Assembly (NCBI GenBank): GCA_936914845.1
Contig: CAKZGE010000017.1
Coordinates: 8,656-72,655 of the forward strand
Direction: 5' to 3'
Source: an uncultured Chloracidobacterium sp.
GTDB lineage: Bacteria; Acidobacteriota; Blastocatellia; Pyrinomonadales; Pyrinomonadaceae
Length of the DNA: 64,000 nt
Below, piece by piece: positions 16,250 through 24,419 of this stretch. Under the pieces are notes generated by a model. It was given only the letters and a program-made list of their open reading frames with translations, was not told where the DNA came from and did no database searches. A program made the position numbers and the translations under genes. How positions within the stretch are numbered: the first letter of the stretch is position 1; each line of letters starts with the position of its first letter.

Positions 16250-16771
16250 CTATTTCTTCTCGCTTCTCAATATGCTTTCAGCCATTGCCGTGCGAAGTAA
16301 TGACATCTCTTCGCGCATGCCGGTGATCTCTGATTTCAGAACATCGATATCCTTGTCCTTGGAAGCCAAAGATTGCTTGAATGAAGCGATCTGGTCATCA
16401 CGCTTCTTGACCTCATCTTCGAGCCGCCGAAGGTCAATCGACAGCCGCTCATTATCCCGTTTGAGTGATTCATTTTCGGCGGATAGCCTGGCATTGGTCA
16501 CTGATTCCTTCCTTAGTAAATCCCGAAGCTCTTTTACTTCTATCTCCGTATTATCCAAACGACCGAATACCAGTTTCATGGCATCCTGATCGGCATCAAT
16601 GGCTTTCGCCTCATTGGTCACATGAACATCCACCCGGCGTTGTTTGCGGTCAGCCCGTTCCTTGCGCACATCCGCAATGATCTTGCCGATGCCGGTAATG
16701 CCCAGCACCGAGACGATCAATTCCACAACTCCGAATCCCCATTGCTCCATAACGTTTGCTTGCTGCATCAT
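16250..16771 (-). CDS. Membrane-anchored coiled-coil protein (spanin-like, lysis cassette)
   Basis: A 173-residue protein with a single N-terminal membrane segment (GFGVVELIVSVLGITGIG) followed by a basic patch and a very long coiled coil to the C-terminus. I chose the ATG at 16771 because AAGGAGG lies five bases upstream; a start at 16810 lacks a spaced Shine-Dalgarno. Topology and place after holin and lipoprotein genes fit an inner-membrane spanin, but phage structural roles are possible. Confidence 0.6.
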   Translation of the reverse strand: MMQQANVMEQWGFGVVELIVSVLGITGIGKIIADVRKERADRKQRRVDVHVTNEAKAIDADQDAMKLVFGRLDNTEIEVKELRDLLRKESVTNARLSAENESLKRDNERLSIDLRRLEDEVKKRDDQIASFKQSLASKDKDIDVLKSEITGMREEMSLLRTAMAESILRSEKK

Positions 16772-16843
16772 TACTGCCTCCTTGTCGTGAGTGTGGGCAG
16801 TGTTTTCCATTCCTTCATAGCACCCAGCCGGGGGTAATGGCTA

Positions 16844-16987
16844 TTATTCCGGTGCTTCTTCTTTATGCCCTTCGGCCCGCAGTTGTTCAGCGTTTTCTTT
16901 GACTTCAAGCCAATTGACGGCCTCTTCGAGTGAGACATTGCCGAGTATTCTGGCCAACTGCCGTAGTCTGTCAATAAATTCTTTCAT
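16844..16987 (-). CDS. 47-residue phage protein
   Basis: Starts MKEFIDRLRQLARILGNVSL at 16985-16987 behind AAGGAG nine bases upstream and ends at TAA 16844-16846. It is an amphipathic, helical acidic peptide (EEAVNWLEVKENAEQLRAE). It sits inside the lysis cassette. Function unknown; the strong ribosome-binding site supports that it is expressed. Confidence 0.62.
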   Translation of the reverse strand: MKEFIDRLRQLARILGNVSLEEAVNWLEVKENAEQLRAEGHKEEAPE

Positions 16988-17002
16988 TTTGGTTTCTCCT
17001 TT

Positions 17003-17491
17003 TTAACCGATCTTGGCGGCAATGGTTTTTCGTTGTCCGAAGGCTCCGGCAATGATCAAAATGGCCGCCTTGATGCTTTCGATAATGACCGCGTAATTAT
17101 TCAGCCGGTCGATCAATTTTAGCGATGTCAGTATCTCTAAGAATTGGCTAACGACGGTTGAATTGAATACGGCAAAGAGTTTCTCTATCTCGACCTTTGG
17201 AACTTTTTGTACTCCCGTCTGCGGATATTGCTGTTCAAGGTTAGCGATGGCGGTATCAAAGGCGATTCCAGCATTGGCCAGAACGATCCACGCGTCCGCG
17301 ATCTTGTCTTTTTGAGCAAGCGTCAAGAAGTTCGACCGGAACAGTTCGCGGGTCAGGTCAACGCCGGCATTGGCGTAGCGTGCCACTTTCGCTGAATTGG
17401 TCTTTGCTTTGTCGATATTGATCCTCGCCGGGCAAGCCGTAACGAAGAACATGCTGTAAATCACGGTTAGAGCTAACAAAATTTGCTTCAT
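17003..17491 (-). CDS. Phage lipoprotein of the lysis cassette
   Basis: A 162-residue protein with a lipoprotein signal (MKQILLALTVIYSMFFVTAC, lipobox VTAC, Cys20), then soluble helices and a hydrophobic stretch near the C-terminus (YAVIIESIKAAILIIAGAF). Its start overlaps the holin stop as ATGA. A lipoprotein beside a membrane coiled-coil protein suggests a two-component spanin, though it is longer than most outer-membrane spanins. Confidence 0.6.
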   Translation of the reverse strand: MKQILLALTVIYSMFFVTACPARINIDKAKTNSAKVARYANAGVDLTRELFRSNFLTLAQKDKIADAWIVLANAGIAFDTAIANLEQQYPQTGVQKVPKVEIEKLFAVFNSTVVSQFLEILTSLKLIDRLNNYAVIIESIKAAILIIAGAFGQRKTIAAKIG

Positions 17492-17844
17492 ATATTCTCC
17501 TGTTCAGTTTTTTGTGATATTTCAACCTCGACCTTCGGCGGATTGGTTCCAGTTCCGCCGACGACAAGCCCGACGATCACCAATGCAATACCGGCCGCGC
17601 TCTGATCGGCATTGAATCCGAAGGCTCCTAAAATGCCTGCGATGTTTGGAACCAACACCAATCCGGAGCTAATGATCCAGAACAACCCAAGGCACACCGC
17701 CAGCCGCAGGGCGTTCGCCCGATACCAGATCGCGGTCTCTATCTGCGATGCGAGAATTTTGATGGTGTATAGGCCTAGTCCGATCAAGAAAGTGATCGTC
17801 ATTTGAATGCCATAGCTAAAAATCAGTCCATAATCAGGCTGCAT
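17488..17844 (-). CDS. Putative holin
   Basis: A 118-residue protein with three predicted membrane segments (about residues 8-30, 46-70 and 80-98) and a charged C-terminal tail. It lies directly downstream of the endolysin gene. Holins form the membrane lesions that release or activate endolysin. The identification rests on size, topology and position, since holins share little sequence. Confidence 0.65.
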   Translation of the reverse strand: MQPDYGLIFSYGIQMTITFLIGLGLYTIKILASQIETAIWYRANALRLAVCLGLFWIISSGLVLVPNIAGILGAFGFNADQSAAGIALVIVGLVVGGTGTNPPKVEVEISQKTEQENI

Positions 17845-17847
17845 AAA

Positions 17848-18579
17848 TTATTTCGTTCCTCCAACTGTCTGCCAAACGGCATCCATGCCGCGGCGGTCGT
17901 GAATTGTCTTGAGTTCCCGCCAACCGGGCAGATTTGGTAATTCCACATGCGGCATATCCGGCGATTTCCAATTGCCGCCCCATAAAAGGCCCGCCGACTT
18001 CGCCCATTTGCCGATCTTGAGATAAAGCGAATCCTCCCAAGTGAGTTTTCCGTCGACGAAAAACGCCAGATCGACCGCAAGACCGTAGTTATGATTGCTT
18101 TGCCCGCCTTTGGCATTTGTAACCTTTTTGCCGGGTTTGGTGCGGCCTTGGGCGTATAGAGCGTCTTGCTCGGTAATCGTGCGTAATCCTTGCGTCACTC
18201 GCAGGTCATAGCCCTCAGCGTGAGCAAGTTCGATGATCTTGATAACCCCTCCGCGAAGTGTCGGAGCGACGTGCTTTAGCAATCCGCGAGGATCGAAGCT
18301 GTTGGTTGTTACTATGGCGGCCGTCTGATCGTCGGGTTTATTCGATATCGGAATTCCGATATCGGCAAGCGGCCACACGAAGCCAAGCTTCTTTGCTTCG
18401 CCGATCGTGTTATCACCCACCAAGCCATCAGGCCGCAGGCCTCGCAGTGTTTGAAAGTTTTTCGTTGCCAGCTTGGTCTTTTGGCCGAATACTCCATCAG
18501 CATCGATCTGATGGCCGCGCGTCTTCAAAAAGCTCTGCCAAGCAGTTATCTGTTCTTTGGTTCCGTTGTTTATGAGCAT
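17848..18579 (-). CDS. Endolysin: peptidoglycan-binding domain plus M15 peptidase
   Basis: A 243-residue lysin. Residues about 5-65 form a PG_binding_1 repeat (WQSFLKTRG, DGVFGQKTKLATKNFQ, GLVGDNTIG). Residues about 105-215 are an M15 (CwlK/VanY-like) L,D-endopeptidase: TQGLRT, SNHNYGLAVDL with His163 and Asp170, and MPHVE with His211 as the third zinc ligand. No signal peptide is seen, in line with holin-dependent release. It is the first gene after the presumed late promoter and its terminator. Confidence 0.9.
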   Translation of the reverse strand: MLINNGTKEQITAWQSFLKTRGHQIDADGVFGQKTKLATKNFQTLRGLRPDGLVGDNTIGEAKKLGFVWPLADIGIPISNKPDDQTAAIVTTNSFDPRGLLKHVAPTLRGGVIKIIELAHAEGYDLRVTQGLRTITEQDALYAQGRTKPGKKVTNAKGGQSNHNYGLAVDLAFFVDGKLTWEDSLYLKIGKWAKSAGLLWGGNWKSPDMPHVELPNLPGWRELKTIHDRRGMDAVWQTVGGTK

Positions 18580-18590
18580 ATCGTTCGGAT

Positions 18591-18631
18591 AAAAAGAAAA
18601 AGCCGAGCAGACTCGTTAGAATCTGCACGGC
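18591..18631 (-). terminator. Rho-independent terminator in the lysis-operon leader (tR'-like)
   Basis: On the minus strand a 10-bp stem with one mismatch (GCCGTGCAGA/TCTGCTCGGC) and 10-nt loop is followed by TTTTTCTTTTT. It ends 11 bases before the endolysin start and lies downstream of a good promoter, so it would stop late transcription unless antitermination occurs. Confidence 0.72.
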
Positions 18632-18685
18632 GGTAACTCGTGCTGGTTTAGCCATTCGGCCACCAAATTTCAGTTGTTGAAAGAA

Positions 18686-18714
18686 ACTATAACCAAAAAG
18701 CCGTTTTATCGCAA
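18686..18714 (-). promoter_or_regulatory. Candidate late promoter (pR'-like)
   Basis: The minus strand has TTGCGA, a 17-bp spacer, then TATAGT, close to the sigma-70 consensus. It lies between the small zinc-ribbon gene and the terminator preceding the lysis genes. The start point would be near 18679, giving a leader of roughly 50-80 nt up to the terminator. Confidence 0.55.
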
Positions 18715-18721
18715 TCAGAAT

Positions 18722-18925
18722 CTATCCTGATCTTGAATGCAGACGATTTTCATACCCGCAATATTCGCAAACAAGTGATAAGCGTCGGGCTTGAACTTGA
18801 AATGCTTTCCGACCATCCGGATCAAGAAGCCATATCCATTGGCCTTTTTTGCGGGCGATCAACTTATCACATTGACGCCCGTCCTGCCTGCCTTTGCACC
18901 TGATTTCTTTGCTTTCGGAAGCCAT
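18722..18925 (-). CDS. Small zinc-ribbon regulator candidate (Com-like or Q-position)
   Basis: A 67-residue protein with two cysteine knuckles (C-x8-C in CKGRQDGRQC and CEYC near the end, followed by GYENR), resembling Mu Com-type zinc ribbons. It is the last gene before the late promoter and terminator, where lambdoid phages encode the antiterminator Q. A role as late regulator is inference from place; a Com-like translational activator is the alternative. Confidence 0.6.
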   Translation of the reverse strand: MASESKEIRCKGRQDGRQCDKLIARKKGQWIWLLDPDGRKAFQVQARRLSLVCEYCGYENRLHSRSG

Positions 18926-19073
18926 AATTTTCCTTGTTCGCTTTTTTTCGTTCGTTTTTGCGATCTGCTTGATCGGAGTTTCTTATTTCGCCCTTTATTT
19001 ATCGGGCTTTCAGGTCATTTCTTTTCGTTATGAAACAAATTTCCTGTTCAGTCCTATGTGTTCAGTTTTTTTT

Positions 19074-21017
19074 CTACGGATTTCGACCTTTTTTAACGTC
19101 ATCCGGTTTTATATTTCCGACCTCAACCAGCTTGAAAGTGGCCGGGTCAAAGTTGTAGCCAATTGTCCGGCCCGTGCCTGAGCCGTAGCGGCTTTTGTTG
19201 ATGGTGATACTGCGGTCATAGGTCTTTGGAACGGAATAACCGCTTATCTCCACTATTCCGCTTTGCGGTTCCGGGTAAGAGCTGAGCCAGCAGGCATTGT
19301 CCGCGAATCGAGTAAAAGCCATACCGCCAGCCACGCCGCCTAAACTTGGTTTGCTGATATTGCCGCTTCTGGGATGGGTGACGATGATGATTCGGCATTT
19401 ATGATCCTGAATGATCTTCCGCGTGGCCAAGATGAATTCCTGATCTTTGATCCAGGGTTCCCGTGTGGGCTTTGCTGCTGTTATCGGGTCGATGATTATT
19501 ACATCGGCTTTATTCTTTGCTTGCTCACTGATCCAAGCCAATATTTCGGCATGATCCCATATCTCACCTCCAGCAAATCTGATAGAGCGGCACATTTTTT
19601 CAAGCTCCAAGTGATGCTTTTCGAGTTCGGTGCGGACAAGATGCGTAAATTGGTTCTGATAGTCGGTATTGCTCAGCTTGGAGTTATTGGCGATCTGCGT
19701 GAGAAAGCGATAGATATGCTGATCCTCACTGCCTTCGAGAAATAAAGCTCTGACTTTGATCGGGTTAGGTCCATTAACCCAGTCGTTAAGCCATTGTCCG
19801 ATCAGCATCGATTTTCCGGCACCTTGATTGGCAACCAACATAGTCGATGTTTCGGGAAGCATGAACTGGCCGATAACGTTCAAGGTTGGCATACCAACGA
19901 ACGGGATGTGTTTGAATTTGCCTTCTTCGATCGATTTTAACCGTTCGGCTGCAGCTGATGATGCACATCGGTTCTCGGCACCCTCGATCACTTTGCTGAT
20001 GATATCCTTGCGGGCATCATCGCTTCCCCGCAGAGAATCCCAGAAATCGACAATGTCATCTTTGGCTTTCAGGCCTAGATCTTCCACTCTGACGCGGAAA
20101 ACACTGCAGAACGGTTCAAGATCAAGCAGGCGTGGGATGAGTTCTTTTTCCCATTTCTCGCCTTGTTCGTCGAAGTCTCGCCAAATGCAGACGGTCTTTC
20201 CGGCCAGTGGTGTTAGATCGGCCTTACTGATCGCACCTGACCCGCCGCAGTTCGTGGCCGCACAGAAAGTTTTATCGAGTTTCAGGTTCTCGAAGAAATC
20301 AACGCATTTCTCACCCTCGACGAACACAACCGTTTCGGCATTTATGATGCCCGTGCGGTTATAGAGCGGCAGAGGGTCGGGCAAGCGTTCCAGCCGCCAT
20401 AATCCATCCTGCGGGTCTTTGCTGGCCGGCAGTACTTGTTTCTTGCCTTCGCGGACATACCGGATCACCGCAAAATCCGTTTCGCCCGATTCGGGATCGG
20501 TGTAAGGGTAGATCGCTTCAAAGTGGTTCAGCGGGCTTTGCTTGATCTGGCCCACCAGGTCTTTGCAAGTCGGAACGCCCGGCTTTCGAGCAGTTTGTTG
20601 TCCACTGCTGGCTTTGGGCCCGTTCGCCTGCCTTCCTTGGTTCGTGTGGCTTGCTCCGCTTGCGGTTTGAGTAGGCGGCGGCATCACATACATGCCGCTG
20701 CCGTCCGACCGGGTGTTGTAGTTTCCGGCGGCTGTCGATGTTCGTTCTCTTGGAAATTCCTCTTTCAAAATATCACCAACATCGCGGCCTTCATTCCGTG
20801 CCCGCAGTTCAAAAACATCCGCCGAGATATTGCAGGTGTAGCAATAAAAATTCCAATTGCCGGAACCTTTCGCCTGCCGGATCTCCGCCGATGGGCTTTT
20901 GTCGTCGTGATACGGGCATTTGATATGCTTGCGGTTTGTTCCGACCGCACCGGCATTTTCCAATTCACGAACAAGGAGGTCGCGGTTAGTTTTCGCAGAA
21001 TCTTTCTCGGTATTCAT
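19074..21017 (-). CDS. Phage primase-helicase
   Basis: A 647-residue replication protein counted from the ATG at 21017. In order there is a CHC2-type zinc finger (CPYHDDKSPSAEI then FYCYTC), a TOPRIM domain (TVVFVEGEKC and WRDFDEQG), a long linker and a RecA-like domain with Walker A NQGAGKS and Walker B-like ADVIIIDPI. It primes and unwinds phage DNA. A frame from 21071 is also open; AAGGAGG lies between the two starts, about 24 bases before 21017, so the true start is uncertain. It overlaps the initiator gene. Confidence 0.85.
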   Translation of the reverse strand: MNTEKDSAKTNRDLLVRELENAGAVGTNRKHIKCPYHDDKSPSAEIRQAKGSGNWNFYCYTCNISADVFELRARNEGRDVGDILKEEFPRERTSTAAGNYNTRSDGSGMYVMPPPTQTASGASHTNQGRQANGPKASSGQQTARKPGVPTCKDLVGQIKQSPLNHFEAIYPYTDPESGETDFAVIRYVREGKKQVLPASKDPQDGLWRLERLPDPLPLYNRTGIINAETVVFVEGEKCVDFFENLKLDKTFCAATNCGGSGAISKADLTPLAGKTVCIWRDFDEQGEKWEKELIPRLLDLEPFCSVFRVRVEDLGLKAKDDIVDFWDSLRGSDDARKDIISKVIEGAENRCASSAAAERLKSIEEGKFKHIPFVGMPTLNVIGQFMLPETSTMLVANQGAGKSMLIGQWLNDWVNGPNPIKVRALFLEGSEDQHIYRFLTQIANNSKLSNTDYQNQFTHLVRTELEKHHLELEKMCRSIRFAGGEIWDHAEILAWISEQAKNKADVIIIDPITAAKPTREPWIKDQEFILATRKIIQDHKCRIIIVTHPRSGNISKPSLGGVAGGMAFTRFADNACWLSSYPEPQSGIVEISGYSVPKTYDRSITINKSRYGSGTGRTIGYNFDPATFKLVEVGNIKPDDVKKGRNP

Positions 21018-22137
21018 CTGTTTTTTCGAAAGCTTCAATATCCTCCTTTCCTCGGTCTCCCCATGTCTCAATGAATATCGCCTTTTTCCGTTGATAAAGT
21101 TCCGGCATTGTGAGTGACGGCGTCCCCTGAGTGCCGTTAGTTATTACTGCTAACTCTATTTCGACCGCGAAGGGCACGTAAGAGTAGGGTATGGATCCTG
21201 AATCTTCCGGCGAATAAACACCGTAGGGGTTGGATTGATGCATTTGATCATCATTGATATCGAATTCCCGATCACAACGATTTAACCAGCGGATGAAGAA
21301 TTGCTTCGTCAGCTTTCGACCAGGATGCCCTTTGATCCATTGTTTGGCCTTTTGGGCCTCTGTTCTAACCGCGATCCCTTTGTAGGTTTCATCGTTAGCC
21401 AGTTCCTCGACTACATCATCAAAAGTTTGCGGTGTCTTGGCCTTTGAGGGTTGTTTGCTTTTGGAGGAGTTTTTCCTCAATGGCTCCGAAGATGAAAAAC
21501 GCGTGTGCTGCGTAGGCGCGTCAGCGCCTTCTTCTCTTTCTCTTTCTTTTTCTATTTCTTCTTTTCCATTTCTATTTCCATTTCTATTTCTATTTCTATT
21601 TCTATTTCTATTTATCCCAACGTTGGTTGAATGTTTCGAAGAGTTAATTGAACGTTGGGAAGAGTTGGTTGAACGTTTCGAAACGTTGGATAAACCTTGC
21701 GAATCATTACCCGAACGTTCAATAAACCATTCCTGTCGGTAAAATTCATCAGCAATATCACCGCTATCTACTAGATTTTGAAAGACTTCCTGCTGCACCC
21801 ATTCAGGAGCATTGCTCACATTCGAAATCACTCCTTTGGCATAATTACCTGCAATATTGTTATGCTTAAAGTATGATTTAAGGATGATCCACCCATCTCT
21901 AAATATGATCTTCCCGTCTTCCTGAAACTTATTTAAGGTCTCGATCACCTGCACATTTTCATATCCTGTAATATAAGCAAGGAAAGAAGAGCTCATCTTA
22001 TAAGCTCCGCCTAATTCATGTTGCGGATTGATCAGGAGATTGATAAATATATGCCGCTGAAAAGGTTCCAGCGACAATATATAATCATCCATACACATTA
22101 AAGGATTTACACTTCTGAGACCCGATTTAGATGACAT
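20986..22137 (-). CDS. Phage replication initiator-like protein with internal repeats
   Basis: A 383-residue protein. The N-terminal half has a winged-helix look (ILSLEPFQRHIFINLLIN, EVIETLNKFQEDGKIIF-type pattern), as in phage replication organisers. The middle is low complexity: heptads SKRSTN-S-S-Q-R-S-I-N-S-S-K-H-S-T-N and an Asn-Arg run. The C-terminal part contains GHPGRKLTKQFFIRWLNR, as in DnaD-like or replisome organiser proteins. It lies directly before the primase-helicase. Initiator function and an origin within the gene are inference, by analogy with lambda O. Confidence 0.6.
   Translation of the reverse strand: MSSKSGLRSVNPLMCMDDYILSLEPFQRHIFINLLINPQHELGGAYKMSSSFLAYITGYENVQVIETLNKFQEDGKIIFRDGWIILKSYFKHNNIAGNYAKGVISNVSNAPEWVQQEVFQNLVDSGDIADEFYRQEWFIERSGNDSQGLSNVSKRSTNSSQRSINSSKHSTNVGINRNRNRNRNRNGNRNGKEEIEKEREREEGADAPTQHTRFSSSEPLRKNSSKSKQPSKAKTPQTFDDVVEELANDETYKGIAVRTEAQKAKQWIKGHPGRKLTKQFFIRWLNRCDREFDINDDQMHQSNPYGVYSPEDSGSIPYSYVPFAVEIELAVITNGTQGTPSLTMPELYQRKKAIFIETWGDRGKEDIEAFEKTDEYRERFCEN
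21564..21611. repeat. Hexanucleotide tandem repeat, eight units of TTCTAT/TTCCAT
   Basis: Six TTCTAT and two TTCCAT units run head to tail without interruption, encoding alternating Asn and Arg on the minus strand. It is AT-rich and next to the 21-bp repeats, so it could be an easily melted element. It is also a likely site of replication slippage; six-base units keep the reading frame. Confidence 0.85.
21623..21727. repeat. 21-bp direct repeats (iteron-like) inside the initiator gene
   Basis: Five adjacent 21-bp units begin at 21623, 21644, 21665, 21686 and 21707. The first three are close copies with a shared TTGGTTGAACGTTTCGAAGAG-type core; the last two are more diverged. They encode the Ser/Asn-rich heptads of the protein. 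Phased repeats beside AT-rich sequence within an initiator gene are the layout of the lambda origin. Confidence 0.6.
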
Positions 22138-22492
22138 CCTTTGCCCTCCCCGTCGGCATTATGATCTCGATAAGTGCCTGCTTTACTTGTTCAACAAAAG
22201 GCGTAACTGGAATATTCTCAAATTGATTGAATGGTAAATAGCCAGCCATAACTCTCGCTTCATTGATGTCGATCTTGAAGGCTAACCCCATCGCTTCAAC
22301 GATCTCAAGAGCAGGCCTAGCCGTCTTGCCCGTATGTTTCAGAACAGCGGCCCGCTCGAGGAAACCTAGATATGACCTACTAATACCAACCCTTCGTGCA
22401 AACTCAGAACCATTAATACCCCTTTCCTTTCGTCTTGCTTTAACCCATAAAGCAAATTCTGCAGCATTAAATGCTGGTTTATCGCTCATCAT
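22127..22492 (-). CDS. XRE-family helix-turn-helix protein
   Basis: A 121-residue protein. The N-terminal domain (FALWVKARRKERGINGSEFA, then VGISRSYLGFLER) is a helix-turn-helix of the phage repressor type. The C-terminal half is hydrophobic and of unknown role. It lies in the early operon just before the initiator gene, overlapping the upstream gene by 14 bases. It may regulate early or replication genes. Confidence 0.7.
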   Translation of the reverse strand: MMSDKPAFNAAEFALWVKARRKERGINGSEFARRVGISRSYLGFLERAAVLKHTGKTARPALEIVEAMGLAFKIDINEARVMAGYLPFNQFENIPVTPFVEQVKQALIEIIMPTGRAKDVI

Positions 22493-23117
22493 TCATCCCT
22501 CCCTCATCCTCCGGCACCAAGCGTCCCAGTTTGAACCGGAAGTAATCTTCATCATCCCTACCGGGAGCTTCTTGTTCCTCAATTGCGGTGATAATTGCAT
22601 CTCGAAGGAAGAGAGGCATATCAGGATGACTGCAAACTGCAGCAAGAAGCTTCGGAAGCTCCGGAGCGGGCTCTTTAAAATCCGCAGCATTGTTCATGGT
22701 CAACGGCGGCCATATATGCGGCTTGCCGCCTCTTTCTATATTGCAAGCTTCCCATGCTTCGCTCATTGGATATCCATGGAGTATGTAGTCGAGTTCACGG
22801 CCAAAAGCCGGATGCTTTTGCTTGAATTCGATAACTTTTTGATAGACCTCGTTTTGCAGTTTCAGGCATTCATCTTCGGATATTGGCGGGCCTTCCTCTC
22901 CAAATCCGGGGGTATCACCCTTTCGGTAATACCCTTGGATATCCTTCAATTTTGATTGCATCCAGTCGGTCTTGGAATCCGGCGGCGGAGCTGGAAGACC
23001 TTCCGGTATGGACAGGTGCGGCACTTTATCAACCAACCCGGGCCATACACCACCACGAACAAACCTATCGATCGCATTTCTTAGATCCTTTTCTCGGATT
23101 TTATCCATACTGATCAT
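22479..23117 (-). CDS. Early phage protein, unknown
   Basis: A 212-residue acidic protein with proline-rich segments (IPEGLPAPPPDSKTDW). No recognised domain. Its ATG overlaps the upstream stop as ATGA, and its end overlaps the next helix-turn-helix gene. Its place in the early operon suggests a role in replication or host takeover, which cannot be specified. Confidence 0.6.
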   Translation of the reverse strand: MISMDKIREKDLRNAIDRFVRGGVWPGLVDKVPHLSIPEGLPAPPPDSKTDWMQSKLKDIQGYYRKGDTPGFGEEGPPISEDECLKLQNEVYQKVIEFKQKHPAFGRELDYILHGYPMSEAWEACNIERGGKPHIWPPLTMNNAADFKEPAPELPKLLAAVCSHPDMPLFLRDAIITAIEEQEAPGRDDEDYFRFKLGRLVPEDEGGMNDER

Positions 23118-23470
23118 GCTGACACCTCCTGCTTGATCGTTACGGAACGCAATACATCCTCAAATCCTTCTCTACCGTTCTTTCGGATATGATCCCGGTA
23201 AATATCCTGTGCGGCTTTCAAAAGCAAACAAGCCCGAGTAAATCCGAGAGATTTCTTTATCTTGGTTCGCTTTTCAAAAGTTTCAATGAAATCTTTGGTT
23301 AGGAAAAGGCTCAACAGCTGCTTCCTTTGAGAAACTGTTGGCATCGTTTTGAACTTGACCGAGAAGATGCCGGCAATATCCATATGAGCTCCGACAATCT
23401 TGCCGAATCCGACCTTAAAATCCTTACCATGCTCCGGTATCTGATCATTTATATTTTCCGTTACGAACAT
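23114..23470 (-). CDS. Early phage protein, unknown
   Basis: A 118-residue basic helical protein starting MFVTENINDQIPEHGKDFKV at 23470. An upstream extension of the frame is out-of-frame sequence of the preceding gene. The KRTKIKKSLGFTRACLLLKA segment might bind nucleic acid. No family is recognised. Confidence 0.58.
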   Translation of the reverse strand: MFVTENINDQIPEHGKDFKVGFGKIVGAHMDIAGIFSVKFKTMPTVSQRKQLLSLFLTKDFIETFEKRTKIKKSLGFTRACLLLKAAQDIYRDHIRKNGREGFEDVLRSVTIKQEVSA

Positions 23471-23907
23471 ATTGCTTTTACCTCCGCTGGTGCATTGCAG
23501 GCTGCTGCAACACCATTTTCCAATTGCCTTTGAATGAATAAGACCACGCCAAGAATCTTGACCGATTTTTTGGGTTCGACACTGATATCGGTTACGTTGT
23601 CGATGATGTAGTTTTTGCCTTGATCTGCAAGGATATTGACTACTCCGGTATGGCTTCCGTAATCGCGTAAAGCAAGCACCGGAAGGCAATCTTCCCAGAT
23701 CGTAAACTCTTTGGTGATTATTAAATTATCGCCATCACGCAATCCGGCAATCAGATCATTACTGCCGCGGTAAATCTCCATCCATATCGATTCAGGATTT
23801 AGCTTTTCACCAACAGCAGCAGGCACGGTGACAGTTTTAGGTTTTGGCCCAATTCGATCAGCTACATGAGATGACGGAAAGGTAATAACGTTTTTATCTT
23901 TACGCAT
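23461..23907 (-). CDS. Early phage protein, possible S24-like fold
   Basis: A 148-residue protein with AGLRDGDNLIITKEF, ALRDYGSHTGVVNI and KILGVVLFIQRQL. These loosely resemble the beta-barrel of S24/LexA-type domains (LxDGDxxxI, VxGxV). A catalytic Ser-Met pair and a DNA-binding domain are not seen, so it is not a normal LexA repressor. It overlaps both neighbours by a few bases. Confidence 0.5.
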   Translation of the reverse strand: MRKDKNVITFPSSHVADRIGPKPKTVTVPAAVGEKLNPESIWMEIYRGSNDLIAGLRDGDNLIITKEFTIWEDCLPVLALRDYGSHTGVVNILADQGKNYIIDNVTDISVEPKKSVKILGVVLFIQRQLENGVAAACNAPAEVKAICS

Positions 23908-24379
23908 TATCTTTCACCTCCTGTCCGGCAATTTTTTCTTCCAGCTTTGCTTCATAGACACGAATTTCTTCATCGGTGAAAGATTTCTTGATCTCTAATC
24001 CGTGAGCGATCATCTGATTGCCGACAGTGAAACACATATCAGCAATCACCATCTTGCCGGGTTCATGAATATCTATTGATTCTGGATACTGATTGATGAA
24101 ATCGATCAAGAAGCGGCGAAAAATATGTGCAAAATAGCTTTGATCACAAAGAGTATTTTGGAAATCTTCAAAAAATTGTCTGCATGCGGTCGGTGCCGCA
24201 GAATGCAGAACTGATATGTATGACATTAACCGCCACAAAAATTCTATCTCATCCGAACCATCTGCTCGTTCGGCAAGGCAAGTGGCTAACGTTTGTCCAT
24301 TAAAAGAAAATTCCACTGCCTCAGGTGCAATTGATTCTTGTTGTTGGTTCTTTGGGTTTATGTTATTCTGTTTAAGCAT
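23900..24379 (-). CDS. Early phage protein, unknown
   Basis: A 159-residue protein starting MLKQNNINPKNQQQESIAPE at 24379. A longer reading from 24457 would run into the neighbouring gene. The C-terminal section is helical and charged (FTDEEIRVYEAKLEEKIAGQ). It is not recognised. Confidence 0.55.
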   Translation of the reverse strand: MLKQNNINPKNQQQESIAPEAVEFSFNGQTLATCLAERADGSDEIEFLWRLMSYISVLHSAAPTACRQFFEDFQNTLCDQSYFAHIFRRFLIDFINQYPESIDIHEPGKMVIADMCFTVGNQMIAHGLEIKKSFTDEEIRVYEAKLEEKIAGQEVKDNA

Positions 24380-24419
24380 AAAAGCTCCTTTATTTGGGGT
24401 TATGGGCCTTGCAAAGCTG

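Noticed and set aside
16771..16974. 67-codon minus-strand frame overlapping two small lysis-region genes
   Set aside because: It lies out of frame with the well-placed 47-residue gene, and its end merely supplies the TAA that overlaps the true start at 16771.
18580..18656. Small minus-strand frame (MAKPARV...) overlapping the terminator and endolysin start
   Set aside because: It would translate through the terminator hairpin and then read out of frame over the endolysin gene, with no good ribosome-binding site.
21564..21727. CRISPR-like array
   Set aside because: Repeats are short, contiguous and without unique spacers, and they lie inside a coding gene.
23461..23907. LexA-type repressor
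   Set aside because: Only a loose beta-barrel resemblance; no DNA-binding domain and no Ser/Lys catalytic pair was found.
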